A program made the translations under genes and the position numbers. The notes beneath the pieces were generated by a model that saw nothing but the letters and a program-made list of their open reading frames with translations, did not search any database and had not been told where the DNA came from. From Candidatus Roizmanbacteria bacterium RIFCSPHIGHO2_02_FULL_37_13b (lineage in GTDB: Bacteria; Patescibacteriota; Microgenomatia; UBA1406; HO2-37-13b): a stretch of 34,118 nucleotides of DNA. Below are positions 23,139-30,570 of the stretch, piece by piece (position 1 is the first letter of the stretch; every line of letters begins with the position of its first letter). The stretch lies in NCBI GenBank assembly GCA_001789395.1, contig MFZK01000007.1:1-34118 (forward strand), given 5' to 3'.

Positions 23139-25904
23139 ATGTTCAAACAAATTAAACAATTGTATAAAAAAGACCCGATAATCCCCATATATTTACTTGG
23201 TTTTATTTTACTAGGAATTATTTTATTTCTGGTTCTTCAATCCGTTTCAAGTCCCAAACCTACTATAACTACACAATCAAAAGCGGAAAATATGCAACTT
23301 CTTAACACTTCAGGATTATCGAGTTTATCAACAGCAAATATTCTCAGAAATGGTATAAAGAGTGATCTTTATCTAGAGCCCCAAAACTATGATGATCCTT
23401 TATATATTGCAAAAAGCGGTAAAGGATTAGCTGCGGTAAATGAATTTATAAATGCACAGTCGACCATACCTCAATCATTACTCGCAAATGAGCCAGAGCA
23501 GCAATATATTTTTCCAAAAGACTTCATATCTAATTCATATTTGAGACGAATGTATAAAGATGAAATGTCCAATAGTTATGGAACCATTGAGCGTTATTAT
23601 TTTAATCAGACAATTAATGGTCTAGAGGTTTTGGGAGCTGAAAGTCGTATTGATCTACAGAATAGTAATAAAATTGTAGGTTTGGAAAATGAACTTCTGA
23701 TGGACGAGAGTACTGAATATCCAGTATTCACACAATCTCAAGCAGAACAAGTGGCTTTGGATCAAGCTGAATCAACAAACAGCAATCTCGATTTTGTCTT
23801 TTGTGATCAAAAAAAAGAGAAACGGGTCATTGTGAATCGGCAATTTTTAGGGACGCAGCAGTTTGATAAAAATTGTATCTCTTTAGCAGTGGATATATGT
23901 AATAACGGCGATATTCCGCAAGTTAATACAACTTATTATGTTTGTTTATCCTCAGGTGAAGTCGTTTTCGAACGAAACAATCTTCCTTCTGCGTTGTCAA
24001 GGGAGATTAGCAATTGCTCAACTGGGAGCTGTATTAAATCACGGTCAGAAGGGCAAGCAGCTGTTGGAGATGCTGATGTAGATAATTCTTATGATATCTT
24101 GAGCGATGTCTATAAATATTATTTCGATACCTTCGGGCGTGACAGTTTCAATTCAAGAGGAGCTACCCTTCGAGCCAATGTTAAAGCAAGGTCTGTAGGG
24201 GGACGACCTTGCCCTAATGCCATGTGGGATGGGAGTAAGATGTGGGCGTGCAGCGGGATGGTAGCAACTGACGTTTGGGCTCATGAACTGACACATGGAG
24301 TCGTTCAATATACGGCCGGTCTTGGAACATTCTATCAATCCGGTGCATTAAATGAAGCATTTGCTGATGTATTTGGCTTCGGAGCCGACCCAGATGATTG
24401 GACAATGGGTGAGGATACTGTTATGGGAATATTGCGAAATTTTCAGAGTCCACCATCTAAGAGTTCCGGAATCGGTCCAATGCCGGACCGAATGTTCAGT
24501 CCAAATTTCTATTGTGGGTCTGCTAATGATAATGGTGGCGTACACCATAATAGTACAGTTATAACCAAATCTCTTTACCTAATGATTACTGGAGGGACAT
24601 TTAGGGATTGTAATATCACACCAATAGATCGGAGCAAAATTCTGGCGGTTTTCTATAAAGCATTAACGAGTTATTTGTCGTCGAATGCTAATTTCTTACG
24701 ATTTTATAACGATATGTTGAAAGCCTGTGGTGATTTATATGGATTAAGTTCTACGGAATGTACGTCAGTTAAAGCAGCGATGCAGTCGACAGAACTTAAT
24801 CAACAACTCTCAGGAAGTCAATACGGACCCAATTGTCCCGGTTCAAAAGCGACATATAAAACGCCAGAGTGTGCTGGACAGGCAGGTGCGCCGACTTCAA
24901 CTCCCGGACCTACAGGTGAGGATACTGAGCCAACGCCAACGACTTCACTTCGGGTAAGTCCGACTCCTGATGATGGTGAGCCGACTCCAACTGACGGCGA
25001 GTCACCCGCAGATACACCAAGTCCTACAGATGAAGAACCAACAGAAACGCCTTCGATTACACCGGAGATTAGTCCAACCCCAGTCGATGGTGAATTGACG
25101 CCGACTCCTTCGAGCAGTCAAGTCCATCCGGAGGTAAAAAATATTATTTATGAAGAGCCATGCGATACGCAATATTTTGGTGAGCCAGGGTGGGGTTCTT
25201 ATAGATATGCTCATTATCAGTGTAGCGATGGCCGGACAGGTTGGTCGGGTGATGGCGATTGCCGGTCAAGTGATGATTTGTTGGATGAGGCGGTAAGGAT
25301 TTGCAGCGGCGAATATCCGGAGCCCACTGAAGGACCAGAACCGACAGAACGACCAAATCCAACTCCGGGGAAATTACAGCTTTCGATAAGATTGAAGTTT
25401 CAGGGTGTCAATTATGATACAGCTATTATCGATGGTATGCCAATAAAAGTAGGGCTTATGACGCGTTTTTCTTCGCCGATTTTTAAAAAGACGACGTTTT
25501 ATCTTAACTCGGATAACACCTGGACCGGTTGGATCGATTATGATCCAAAAGACGAAGAAGGTTATTGTTTACTTATCAAAGGACCTTATCATATCCAACG
25601 GAAAGTTTGTCATCTAAAACCACAAGAAGAAATTCCCGGAAGTTATAGACCAAAAGATAATTTCATGACGCTTGAACCGGGTAATAATTCCTTGGATTTT
25701 TCCGGCATCACCCAATTTGTCGGAGATCTTGGCAATCAGGATGGAGTGGTCAATTCAATAGATTTTGGTGCATGCAAGTTTTTTTATGACAGAGATGATG
25801 ACCAGGCCTTACAGATCGCCGACAGCAATCTTGATGGAATAGTCAATACCTTAGATTGCGATTTGATTTATCAGGCGCTGAAATATAAATTTGATGAAGA
25901 ATGA
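23139..25904 (+). CDS. Membrane-anchored thermolysin-family (M4) metalloprotease with dockerin
   Basis: 921 aa from the ATG at 23139. Anchor helix (14-35), a propeptide region (about 60-290, FTP/PepSY-like), then the M4 catalytic domain: HELTH at 382-386 (zinc His382, His386; catalytic Glu383), Glu406 in GALNEAFAD as third zinc ligand, and His469 in GGVHHNS. A Pro/Thr/Glu linker follows (about 585-665), one Cys module (672-724), a KFQG beta domain (745-860) and a dockerin (about 862-921, second loop ADSNLDGIVNTLD). The frame is open up to an ATG at 23034, but those extra 35 residues are encoded by a dispersed repeat; 23127 is another possible start. Likely docked on the cohesin proteins of the same operon, acting on extracellular protein. 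Confidence 0.93.
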   Translation: MFKQIKQLYKKDPIIPIYLLGFILLGIILFLVLQSVSSPKPTITTQSKAENMQLLNTSGLSSLSTANILRNGIKSDLYLEPQNYDDPLYIAKSGKGLAAVNEFINAQSTIPQSLLANEPEQQYIFPKDFISNSYLRRMYKDEMSNSYGTIERYYFNQTINGLEVLGAESRIDLQNSNKIVGLENELLMDESTEYPVFTQSQAEQVALDQAESTNSNLDFVFCDQKKEKRVIVNRQFLGTQQFDKNCISLAVDICNNGDIPQVNTTYYVCLSSGEVVFERNNLPSALSREISNCSTGSCIKSRSEGQAAVGDADVDNSYDILSDVYKYYFDTFGRDSFNSRGATLRANVKARSVGGRPCPNAMWDGSKMWACSGMVATDVWAHELTHGVVQYTAGLGTFYQSGALNEAFADVFGFGADPDDWTMGEDTVMGILRNFQSPPSKSSGIGPMPDRMFSPNFYCGSANDNGGVHHNSTVITKSLYLMITGGTFRDCNITPIDRSKILAVFYKALTSYLSSNANFLRFYNDMLKACGDLYGLSSTECTSVKAAMQSTELNQQLSGSQYGPNCPGSKATYKTPECAGQAGAPTSTPGPTGEDTEPTPTTSLRVSPTPDDGEPTPTDGESPADTPSPTDEEPTETPSITPEISPTPVDGELTPTPSSSQVHPEVKNIIYEEPCDTQYFGEPGWGSYRYAHYQCSDGRTGWSGDGDCRSSDDLLDEAVRICSGEYPEPTEGPEPTERPNPTPGKLQLSIRLKFQGVNYDTAIIDGMPIKVGLMTRFSSPIFKKTTFYLNSDNTWTGWIDYDPKDEEGYCLLIKGPYHIQRKVCHLKPQEEIPGSYRPKDNFMTLEPGNNSLDFSGITQFVGDLGNQDGVVNSIDFGACKFFYDRDDDQALQIADSNLDGIVNTLDCDLIYQALKYKFDEE

Positions 25905-25914
25905 AAATATTAAG

Positions 25915-26010
25915 TAACAAGTAACAATCACCAAGAAACAAACAAATTCCAAATTACAATTTCCAAACAAGTTTGTTTTCTTGGAATTTGGTTATTGGTC
26001 ATTGTTTGTA
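25915..26010. repeat. Low-complexity inverted repeat after the cohesin/dockerin operon
   Basis: Arms rich in CCAAGAAAC / GTTTTCTTGG and CAAATTCC / GGAATTTG, ending in ACAATCACC / GGTCATTG. It probably forms a long imperfect hairpin that could end the operon transcript. It is the first part of the 386-bp gap 25905-26290. Confidence 0.5.
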
Positions 26011-26106
26011 ACCCCCGAGGTTAGACATGGGCAATGATGATAGTAACCGAGGCCATTAACCCCCGAGGTTAGACATGGGCAATGATGACAGAAACCTCGG
26101 GGGTTA
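26009..26106. repeat. 35-bp direct repeat pair with a shared inverted arm
   Basis: Copies at 26009-26043 and 26057-26091 differ at one base; both start TAACCCCCGAGGTT. The inverse arm AACCTCGGGGGTTA (26093-26106) pairs perfectly over 14 bp with either copy, so two alternative hairpins are possible. Two copies are too few for a CRISPR array. A TTGACA follows at 26122-26127 without a well-spaced -10 box. Confidence 0.7.
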
Positions 26107-26160
26107 AAAATGCAGTAGACCTTGACACTAAAAATATGTTATATTTTTCTTAATACGACT

Positions 26161-26257
26161 GTCATCGCGAGGAACGATAGTGACGAAGCGATCTCGTCAG
26201 ATGTTTTAGATTTGACAAGATTGCTTCTCCCGACGGGACCGTCGGGATCGCAATGAC
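26161..26257. repeat. REP/MITE-like palindromic element (GTCAT-GCGA type)
   Basis: 97 bp bounded by GTCATCGCGA and TCGCAATGAC (inverse, one mismatch). Inside, AAGCGATCT faces AGATTGCTT, and CCCGACG-GGAC-CGTCGGG is a perfect hairpin. Elements with GTCATTGCGAGG ends are widespread in bacterial genomes and carry no gene. It sits 34 bp upstream of the next start codon. Confidence 0.7.
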
Positions 26258-26290
26258 AATAATACAAATATAAGTTTTTTATAATAAAAA

Positions 26291-26902
26291 ATGGAACCTG
26301 AAAAACACGTCAACCAAAAACTTCTCATTTTAGGCTTAATAATCATTCTGATTGTATCCCTCTGGATCGCTATGACGATGTTTAAGGGTAAATCAGCGCA
26401 AGACATAGTGGAGCCTGAGACGTCAAATACAGAGACAAATCTGCAAACTCAAAATGCCGTACCTCAAACAGAAGTTTTTGGTTCTTCCCTTAAGATCCAA
26501 CTTGATAATCCAGCAAATGTCTTTAAGGTAAATACACCTGTGACGTTGACGGTCTATGGCACCGCGACAAAGCCGATTGTCGGGTTTGATGCTGTCATCA
26601 GCTTTAATGAAAAGGCAGCAGAATATAATTCTGCTAGTAGTATTAATGACAACTTTCAAGTCTGGCCAAAAGAGGAATTGGGTAAAGTTTATATCACAGC
26701 GGGTAAAAAATTATCGGTAACTGGGGCGGTGGAAATTAAAGATTCACCACTATTAAGTGTTGTGTTTACGCCGCTTCAAACCGGAGAAGTGGAGTTTAAC
26801 CTTGATTTTACTAAAGGGGATACAACTGATTCAAGTTTGATTGACACCGAGACGCAAGATATTTTGGAGCAGGTTTCCGGCATTAAGATTAATGTTCAGT
26901 AA
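26291..26902 (+). CDS. Anchored single-cohesin protein
   Basis: 203 aa. Short cytoplasmic start, transmembrane helix (about 10-31), a Thr/Gln-rich linker (35-55), and one cohesin-like domain to the end (about 58-203: VNTPVTLTVYGTA, GFDAVISFNEKAAEYN, LLSVVFTPLQTGEVEFNLDF, DSSLIDTETQDIL). Its closest relative in the window is the cohesin at 22127-23005. Its end overlaps the next gene by 11 nt, so the two are co-expressed. No dockerin. Confidence 0.87.
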   Translation: MEPEKHVNQKLLILGLIIILIVSLWIAMTMFKGKSAQDIVEPETSNTETNLQTQNAVPQTEVFGSSLKIQLDNPANVFKVNTPVTLTVYGTATKPIVGFDAVISFNEKAAEYNSASSINDNFQVWPKEELGKVYITAGKKLSVTGAVEIKDSPLLSVVFTPLQTGEVEFNLDFTKGDTTDSSLIDTETQDILEQVSGIKINVQ

Positions 26903-27584
26903 TTTCAGTAATGTGAAAAAAAAGACTCTCGCACAAATATTATCATTTTTGGTTGTTATCTTAATTTATCCGAGGTTGGTAGCGGCGGGTTTTTTGGAAT
27001 TTAGCAAGCCAATTATCAATGTTAAAGTCGGTGAACAGTTTACCATTGATGTTAATATTGACGCCGAATCAGACCAGGTACTGTCGACTGATGTAAGAGT
27101 AATCTATGATCCTAAATTGCTTCAGATAGTCGATATTAAAGCCGGTAATTATTTTCCCTCAGCACCAAAATTAGATTTTTCTCAATCCGGCAAAATCTAT
27201 ATCGCTGCTTTAGTTGAAAATCCTGGTGATTATCAATCAGGAGCTGGGACCGTTGCGACAATAACTGTTAAGGCATTAGCAAATGGGACAGGAACTTTGA
27301 CTTTTGTCTGTGAAGATAGGCAGACCGCGCAGGATTCCAATATTGCCAAAAACGATCTTAATGCGACTGATGTTATTGCTTGTAGTCAAAATGGCGATAG
27401 TGATATAAAAATTGGAAGTGGATCAACCGGCACGGGAAGTGGAACAAGCGGCTCATCAAGCACGACAAGGACGTCTTCTCCCTCGTCACTGCCAAAGTCT
27501 GGTATTGTCGATGATTTTTTCAAAGTAGCTATTCCGGGAATATTTTTATTAGCAATTGGCGTTGGTATTAGATTGTTGCTATAG
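26892..27584 (+). CDS. Secreted cohesin protein with LPKSG and C-terminal membrane tail
   Basis: 230 aa from the ATG at 26892; the frame extends upstream inside the preceding gene, but only this start gives a clean signal peptide (1-32, ending LVAAG). One cohesin-like domain (about 33-175: VGEQFTIDVNIDA, STDVRVIYDPKLLQIVDI, GAGTVATITVKAL), a Gly/Ser/Thr linker, LPKSG at 200-204 and a hydrophobic end (209-230). LPKSG followed by a membrane segment resembles a sortase signal (LPxTG), with Ser in place of Thr and almost no basic tail. No sortase gene is in the window. It would display a cohesin on the surface in the opposite topology to its neighbours. Confidence 0.87.
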   Translation: MFSNFSNVKKKTLAQILSFLVVILIYPRLVAAGFLEFSKPIINVKVGEQFTIDVNIDAESDQVLSTDVRVIYDPKLLQIVDIKAGNYFPSAPKLDFSQSGKIYIAALVENPGDYQSGAGTVATITVKALANGTGTLTFVCEDRQTAQDSNIAKNDLNATDVIACSQNGDSDIKIGSGSTGTGSGTSGSSSTTRTSSPSSLPKSGIVDDFFKVAIPGIFLLAIGVGIRLLL

Positions 27585-27690
27585 ATTGGTTAAAATTAGT
27601 TATAATTGGTCGAAGTTAGTTGAAATTAGTTTATAATACAATTGTAAAAAGCGAAGATATCAATTTTTGCAGGAGATGACCTTATTTTTT

Positions 27691-27784
27691 ATGCAGGTGG
27701 CACGATTGGGAGGGCGGTCCTGACAGCGCGCAACGAAGTGAGCACTGGCAGGAAGGAAAATCGTGACAGAATCTGCTGAAATTG
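27691..27784 (+). repeat. Dispersed structured repeat F, copy 2
   Basis: 94 bp, same orientation as 23034-23126. Here CACGATT pairs with AATCGTG, GTCCTG with CAGGA, and GCAG with CTGC. Relative to copy 1, a C-to-T change in one arm is matched by G-to-A in the other. It ends 12 bp before the next gene. Confidence 0.7.
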
Positions 27785-27796
27785 GATATTGAGCGA

Positions 27797-28441
27797 ATGA
27801 TTATGGAAAAAGATAGAATGACTCGAATTGCGGCAATTATCGTAGGTGTAATTTTAGCCCTGGTTTTAATTTTTTTTGGATTTCGAATTGTTCAACAGCG
27901 CTTTGGAAATGCTGCCGGTACCCCTACGGATATCGTTGGTTCCAATATTACCACCAATTCATTTGATGTTACGTTTGCTGTCTCTGACCAGTGTGATAAC
28001 TTTAAGGTGGTTTATGGACTTGATTGCACTCCTTCAGGGACCAATCTTTTTAGTCAATGTGCTGCGACGAATACTGATACAAGTGGTGTATCAGATTGTG
28101 GTTGTCCATTGACGCTTTTAAGTCCGAACACTACTTATCATTGGTATCTGGCTAACGGATCAAATACCTACAAAAATGCCAGTATCTGTTATACCTCGAC
28201 CACCAAAACAGAAGCAGAATCAACTACAACATCTATTACCCCGACACCAACCGCTGTAACCCAGACAGTTCCGACACCGACGGTTTTTTCAAACGCCACG
28301 GTCCAGCTTACTCCGGCAGACCAGGTGACTAATTGTCAATTCATCGAAGATCATCTGGGCGAGACACAGGGGAATATCAGTTACACTACATTAGACGTCA
28401 TGCGTTGTCGAACGCGCTTGACCCCAACTCCCACTCCATAA
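27797..28441 (+). CDS. Anchored fibronectin-III-like protein
   Basis: 214 aa from the ATG at 27797 (27803 also possible; a TTG at 27782 lies in the repeat and is rejected). Transmembrane anchor (about 10-30), then a fibronectin-III-like domain (about 40-135): GTPTDIVGSNITTNSFDVTF, a Cys pair region, and LSPNTTYHWYL, the typical tyrosine-corner strand. A Thr/Pro linker follows, and a short Cys-bearing tail ending in TPTPTP. No cohesin or dockerin is visible. The structured repeat F copy 2 lies immediately upstream. Likely a surface protein; partner unknown. Confidence 0.75.
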   Translation: MIMEKDRMTRIAAIIVGVILALVLIFFGFRIVQQRFGNAAGTPTDIVGSNITTNSFDVTFAVSDQCDNFKVVYGLDCTPSGTNLFSQCAATNTDTSGVSDCGCPLTLLSPNTTYHWYLANGSNTYKNASICYTSTTKTEAESTTTSITPTPTAVTQTVPTPTVFSNATVQLTPADQVTNCQFIEDHLGETQGNISYTTLDVMRCRTRLTPTPTP

Positions 28442-28483
28442 AAAACGTACCATCGAACCTTTGTTTCATATAATAATACAGTA

Positions 28484-28659
28484 TCAATCGAAGATGTTCG
28501 TTTCGAGAAACCTTGGGATTCCCCGTGTCGATCCGACTCCGCCGAAGGCGGAGACGAGATCGCACGAGGGAGGGAGCCCACTGGTTCGAGAAACGGACAT
28601 CGAGGTTGAATATTGCGCACTTGATGGGGAGGACAGAGTGGCAGAATCTGCTCAAATTA
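28484..28659. repeat. Long hairpin element, copy D (intergenic)
   Basis: Core hairpin 28484-28609: arms GATGTTCGTTTC / GAAACGGACATC, then CGTG-T-CGATC / GATCGCACG, then a perfect inner stem CTCCGCC-GAA-GGCGGAG. The tail to 28659 (GCAGAATCTGCTCAAATT) matches the end of repeat F. It lies between the fibronectin-like gene and the end of the convergent site-2 protease gene. Confidence 0.7.
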
Positions 28660-28668
28660 CAATTATTA

Positions 28669-29307
28669 TTACGGTACCAGAAGTTTGTAAAAGAATTTAA
28701 TTGTAGGTGATAAAACTATATCCAACATTGATCTATTCCCAAGAAACGGTATAAACATAAAAATCATAAAAAGCAGGCCATAGCGCTCCAGGCTATACCA
28801 TTCATGCGCTTGTGATTCCGGTAAAAATCCTCCGACAATTTTGAAGCCGTCAAGAGGGCCGATTGGTATTAAATTGAAAAGTCCTAAAATCAGATTAATT
28901 TGAATGGCAAACGCTAGGATTGGAGATATAAGTGGATAAAGGCTGTTTGCGCTTGTCGTTTTAAAGAAATAGATTAATATTGACAAGAGAATAGCCATTA
29001 AAAAATTAGACAGAGGACCGGCCAGCGAAATATATGCGCTATCACGGCGGGGATTTTTAAGATTATAAGGATCAAAGGGCACCGGTTTTCCCCAACCAAA
29101 GCCAAACATAAGGAATGCGATTGAACCAATGGGATCAAGATGCGCTAGCGGATTTAAAGTCAACCGACCGGCCAGTTGCGCCGTGGGGTCACCAAGTTCA
29201 TCAGCCACTCGGGCATGAGCATATTCATGAATACTGACAGTAAGAATAAGAATGGTTATATAAAAAACCGCCAATAATGGGTTAGACAAAAGACTTAATA
29301 ATAACAT
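28669..29307 (-). CDS. Site-2 protease family (M50) intramembrane metalloprotease
   Basis: 212 aa, four to six membrane helices. Zinc motif HEYAH at 27-31 in the first helix, LNPLAHLDPIGS in the following loop, a GWGKPVPFDP stretch, and NLIPIGPLDGFK (about 147-158), the NPxPLDG-type third-ligand motif. This matches the short, PDZ-less M50B subfamily. It would cleave membrane-bound substrates within the bilayer; the substrate is unknown. Divergent from rpmB. The intergenic space contains inverted GAAACATGAA / GTTTCATG repeats. Confidence 0.93.
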   Translation of the reverse strand: MLLLSLLSNPLLAVFYITILILTVSIHEYAHARVADELGDPTAQLAGRLTLNPLAHLDPIGSIAFLMFGFGWGKPVPFDPYNLKNPRRDSAYISLAGPLSNFLMAILLSILIYFFKTTSANSLYPLISPILAFAIQINLILGLFNLIPIGPLDGFKIVGGFLPESQAHEWYSLERYGLLFMIFMFIPFLGNRSMLDIVLSPTIKFFYKLLVP

Positions 29308-29444
29308 AATAAATTATGAAGCATAAAACTTGAAACATGAAACTCTTTTATATTGCGTTTGATATGGTTTTGTGATATTATACAAAAATATTAATAAATG
29401 TTTCATGCTTCATGCTTTAGGTTTCATGATGCGTGATAAGCATT

Positions 29445-29762
29445 ATGGCACATTGTTTTCATTGTGATAAAACTACTGTTTTAGGTCGTTCTCATACCCA
29501 TAAAAGGGGAGTCGCCGGTGGTAGGTGGAAAAAGCGCGCTCCAAAAACCAATCGCACTTTCAGAGCCAATATTCAACATGTCACCGCTATTATTTCTGGC
29601 GCCAAAAAGAGTATAAAGCTTTGTACAAAGTGTATAAAGAGGATAAAAAAGGATATTGTTGATGGTAAAAAGCCATTTCTTGAGTTGGCTCACTTATCAG
29701 CAAGTTCTAAATCCAAAATCCAAAGCTCAAATGTCAAATCAAGCTCAAAGCTCAAAATCTAA
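29445..29762 (+). CDS. rpmB: 50S ribosomal protein bL28 with repeat-derived tail
   Basis: 105 aa from the ATG at 29445. The N-terminus MAHCFHCDKTTVLGRSHTHKRGVAGGRWKKRAPKTNRTF is typical of bL28. Zinc-binding CxxC pairs lie at 4-7 and at LCTKC. The core ends near residue 86; the last 20 residues (SSKSKIQSSNVKSSSKLKI) are encoded by an AATCCAAA/AGCTCAAA inverted repeat and have no counterpart in the family. bL28 is normally about 60-80 aa. It binds 23S rRNA near the exit site. Confidence 0.92.
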   Translation: MAHCFHCDKTTVLGRSHTHKRGVAGGRWKKRAPKTNRTFRANIQHVTAIISGAKKSIKLCTKCIKRIKKDIVDGKKPFLELAHLSASSKSKIQSSNVKSSSKLKI

Positions 29763-29826
29763 AGAATTATGCAATTTATTTGGATATGGGATTTGATTTG
29801 AATTTTGGATTTTGACATTTGGATTT
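29709..29826. repeat. Inverted repeat spanning the convergent rpmB and def ends
   Basis: Left arm AAATCCAAAATCCAAAG..TGTCAAATC, right arm GATTTGAATTTTGGATTTTGACATTTGGATTT (in pieces). Long imperfect hairpin, probably a two-way terminator. Its left arm codes for the end of bL28. Confidence 0.55.
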
Positions 29827-29828
29827 TT

Positions 29829-30446
29829 TTAGATCTCATATCTCTCCAACTCCCCATTCTGTTCTCGATACAGTTTTCCTTTTTGCTCCAGCACTCGTTG
29901 TGTGAAAAGTGTTCCTGATAGGTGATCCATTTCATGTTGGATGATTATTGCTTCAAAGCCGGAAAACCATTTTTTTTGGTGTTTACCCTTTTCGTCCATA
30001 TATTCAAGTAACACCTTATCGGATCTGGTGACCCGTCCCCATATTTTAGGTATCGATAAGCATCCCTCAAGTTTCGTTTTTCTGTTTTTCCCCCCCGAGG
30101 AGTCCGTTCGGCCACCTCGTGGGTGGGTGGACGACTTCTTTTTCACATTTCCCATTTCAGTTTTCCCACTTCCAACCTCCATATCCAGTTTTTTACTTCT
30201 CATTTCCAACGTCAATATACTTGGGTTTATAAATACACTGATCTTGCTATCTGCTCTTGGTTTGATAATAAATATAGCCAGAGGTTTACCAATCTGAGGA
30301 GCAGCCAGTCCTACACCTTGAGGATCTGTTTGGTTTTCTAAAGCCACAATCATGTCCTTAATTATTTTTCGTATAGATAAATCAATGAGCTTGATTGGAA
30401 AAACCTTAGTCTGTAGAACCGGATTTGGGACCGTTACGATTTTCAT
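29829..30446 (-). CDS. def: Peptide deformylase with an in-frame insertion
   Basis: 205 aa. Removes the formyl group from nascent proteins. All three family motifs are present: GVGLAAPQIG (44-53), EGCLSIP (127-133, zinc Cys129) and QHEMDH (170-175, zinc His171 and His175, catalytic Glu172). Between motif 1 and motif 2, after NPSILTLE, about 40 extra residues (83-123, Lys/Ser/Gly-rich) are found where other deformylases have a short loop. They are encoded by a low-complexity block and a GC-rich palindrome. The catalytic core is otherwise intact, so activity is likely. A TAAAAT at 30458-30453, 6 nt before the ATG, suggests a leaderless transcript, though no good -35 is seen. Confidence 0.93.
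   Translation of the reverse strand: MKIVTVPNPVLQTKVFPIKLIDLSIRKIIKDMIVALENQTDPQGVGLAAPQIGKPLAIFIIKPRADSKISVFINPSILTLEMRSKKLDMEVGSGKTEMGNVKKKSSTHPRGGRTDSSGGKNRKTKLEGCLSIPKIWGRVTRSDKVLLEYMDEKGKHQKKWFSGFEAIIIQHEMDHLSGTLFTQRVLEQKGKLYREQNGELERYEI
30078..30200 (-). repeat. Repeat-derived insertion inside def
   Basis: The plus strand shows CCCATTTCAG, TTCCCACTTCCAACCTCC and CTCATTTCCAAC, the same kind of low-complexity sequence as after rplL (17554-17610), plus a G/C-rich block with CCCCCCGAGG and CCACCTCGTGGGTGG. It keeps the reading frame. Confidence 0.55.
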
Positions 30447-30480
30447 GACAATATTTTATCAGATTGTGGTAAAAAATCGA

Positions 30481-30570
30481 AGATGCCTGTTTTGAAGCGT
30501 AACTTGCCTGCCTGCCGGCAAGGCAGGGGTGACCCGTCGGGTGAATTTTGCGGAAAAACACGGCATCAAG
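30481..30570. repeat. 75-bp hairpin repeat family, copy C (with extra palindrome)
   Basis: Outer arms GATGCC/GGCATC and TGTTTT/AAAACA pair perfectly. The centre ACCCGTCGGGT is kept. An extra GCCTGCCGGCAAGGC-type palindrome is inserted in the left half. It overlaps the stop codon of the large membrane protein gene. Confidence 0.65.

Noticed and set aside
26009-26091. CRISPR array
   Set aside because: Only two repeat copies with a 13-bp spacer, no third copy and no cas genes.
26122-26160. Promoter for the gene at 26291
   Set aside because: TTGACA is present, but no -10 box lies at 15-19 nt. The nearest TATATT is 12 nt away.
28461-28710. Short plus-strand reading frames in the D hairpin
   Set aside because: They are read through a palindromic repeat, recur in part at copy E within a real gene on the other strand, and have no protein-like character.
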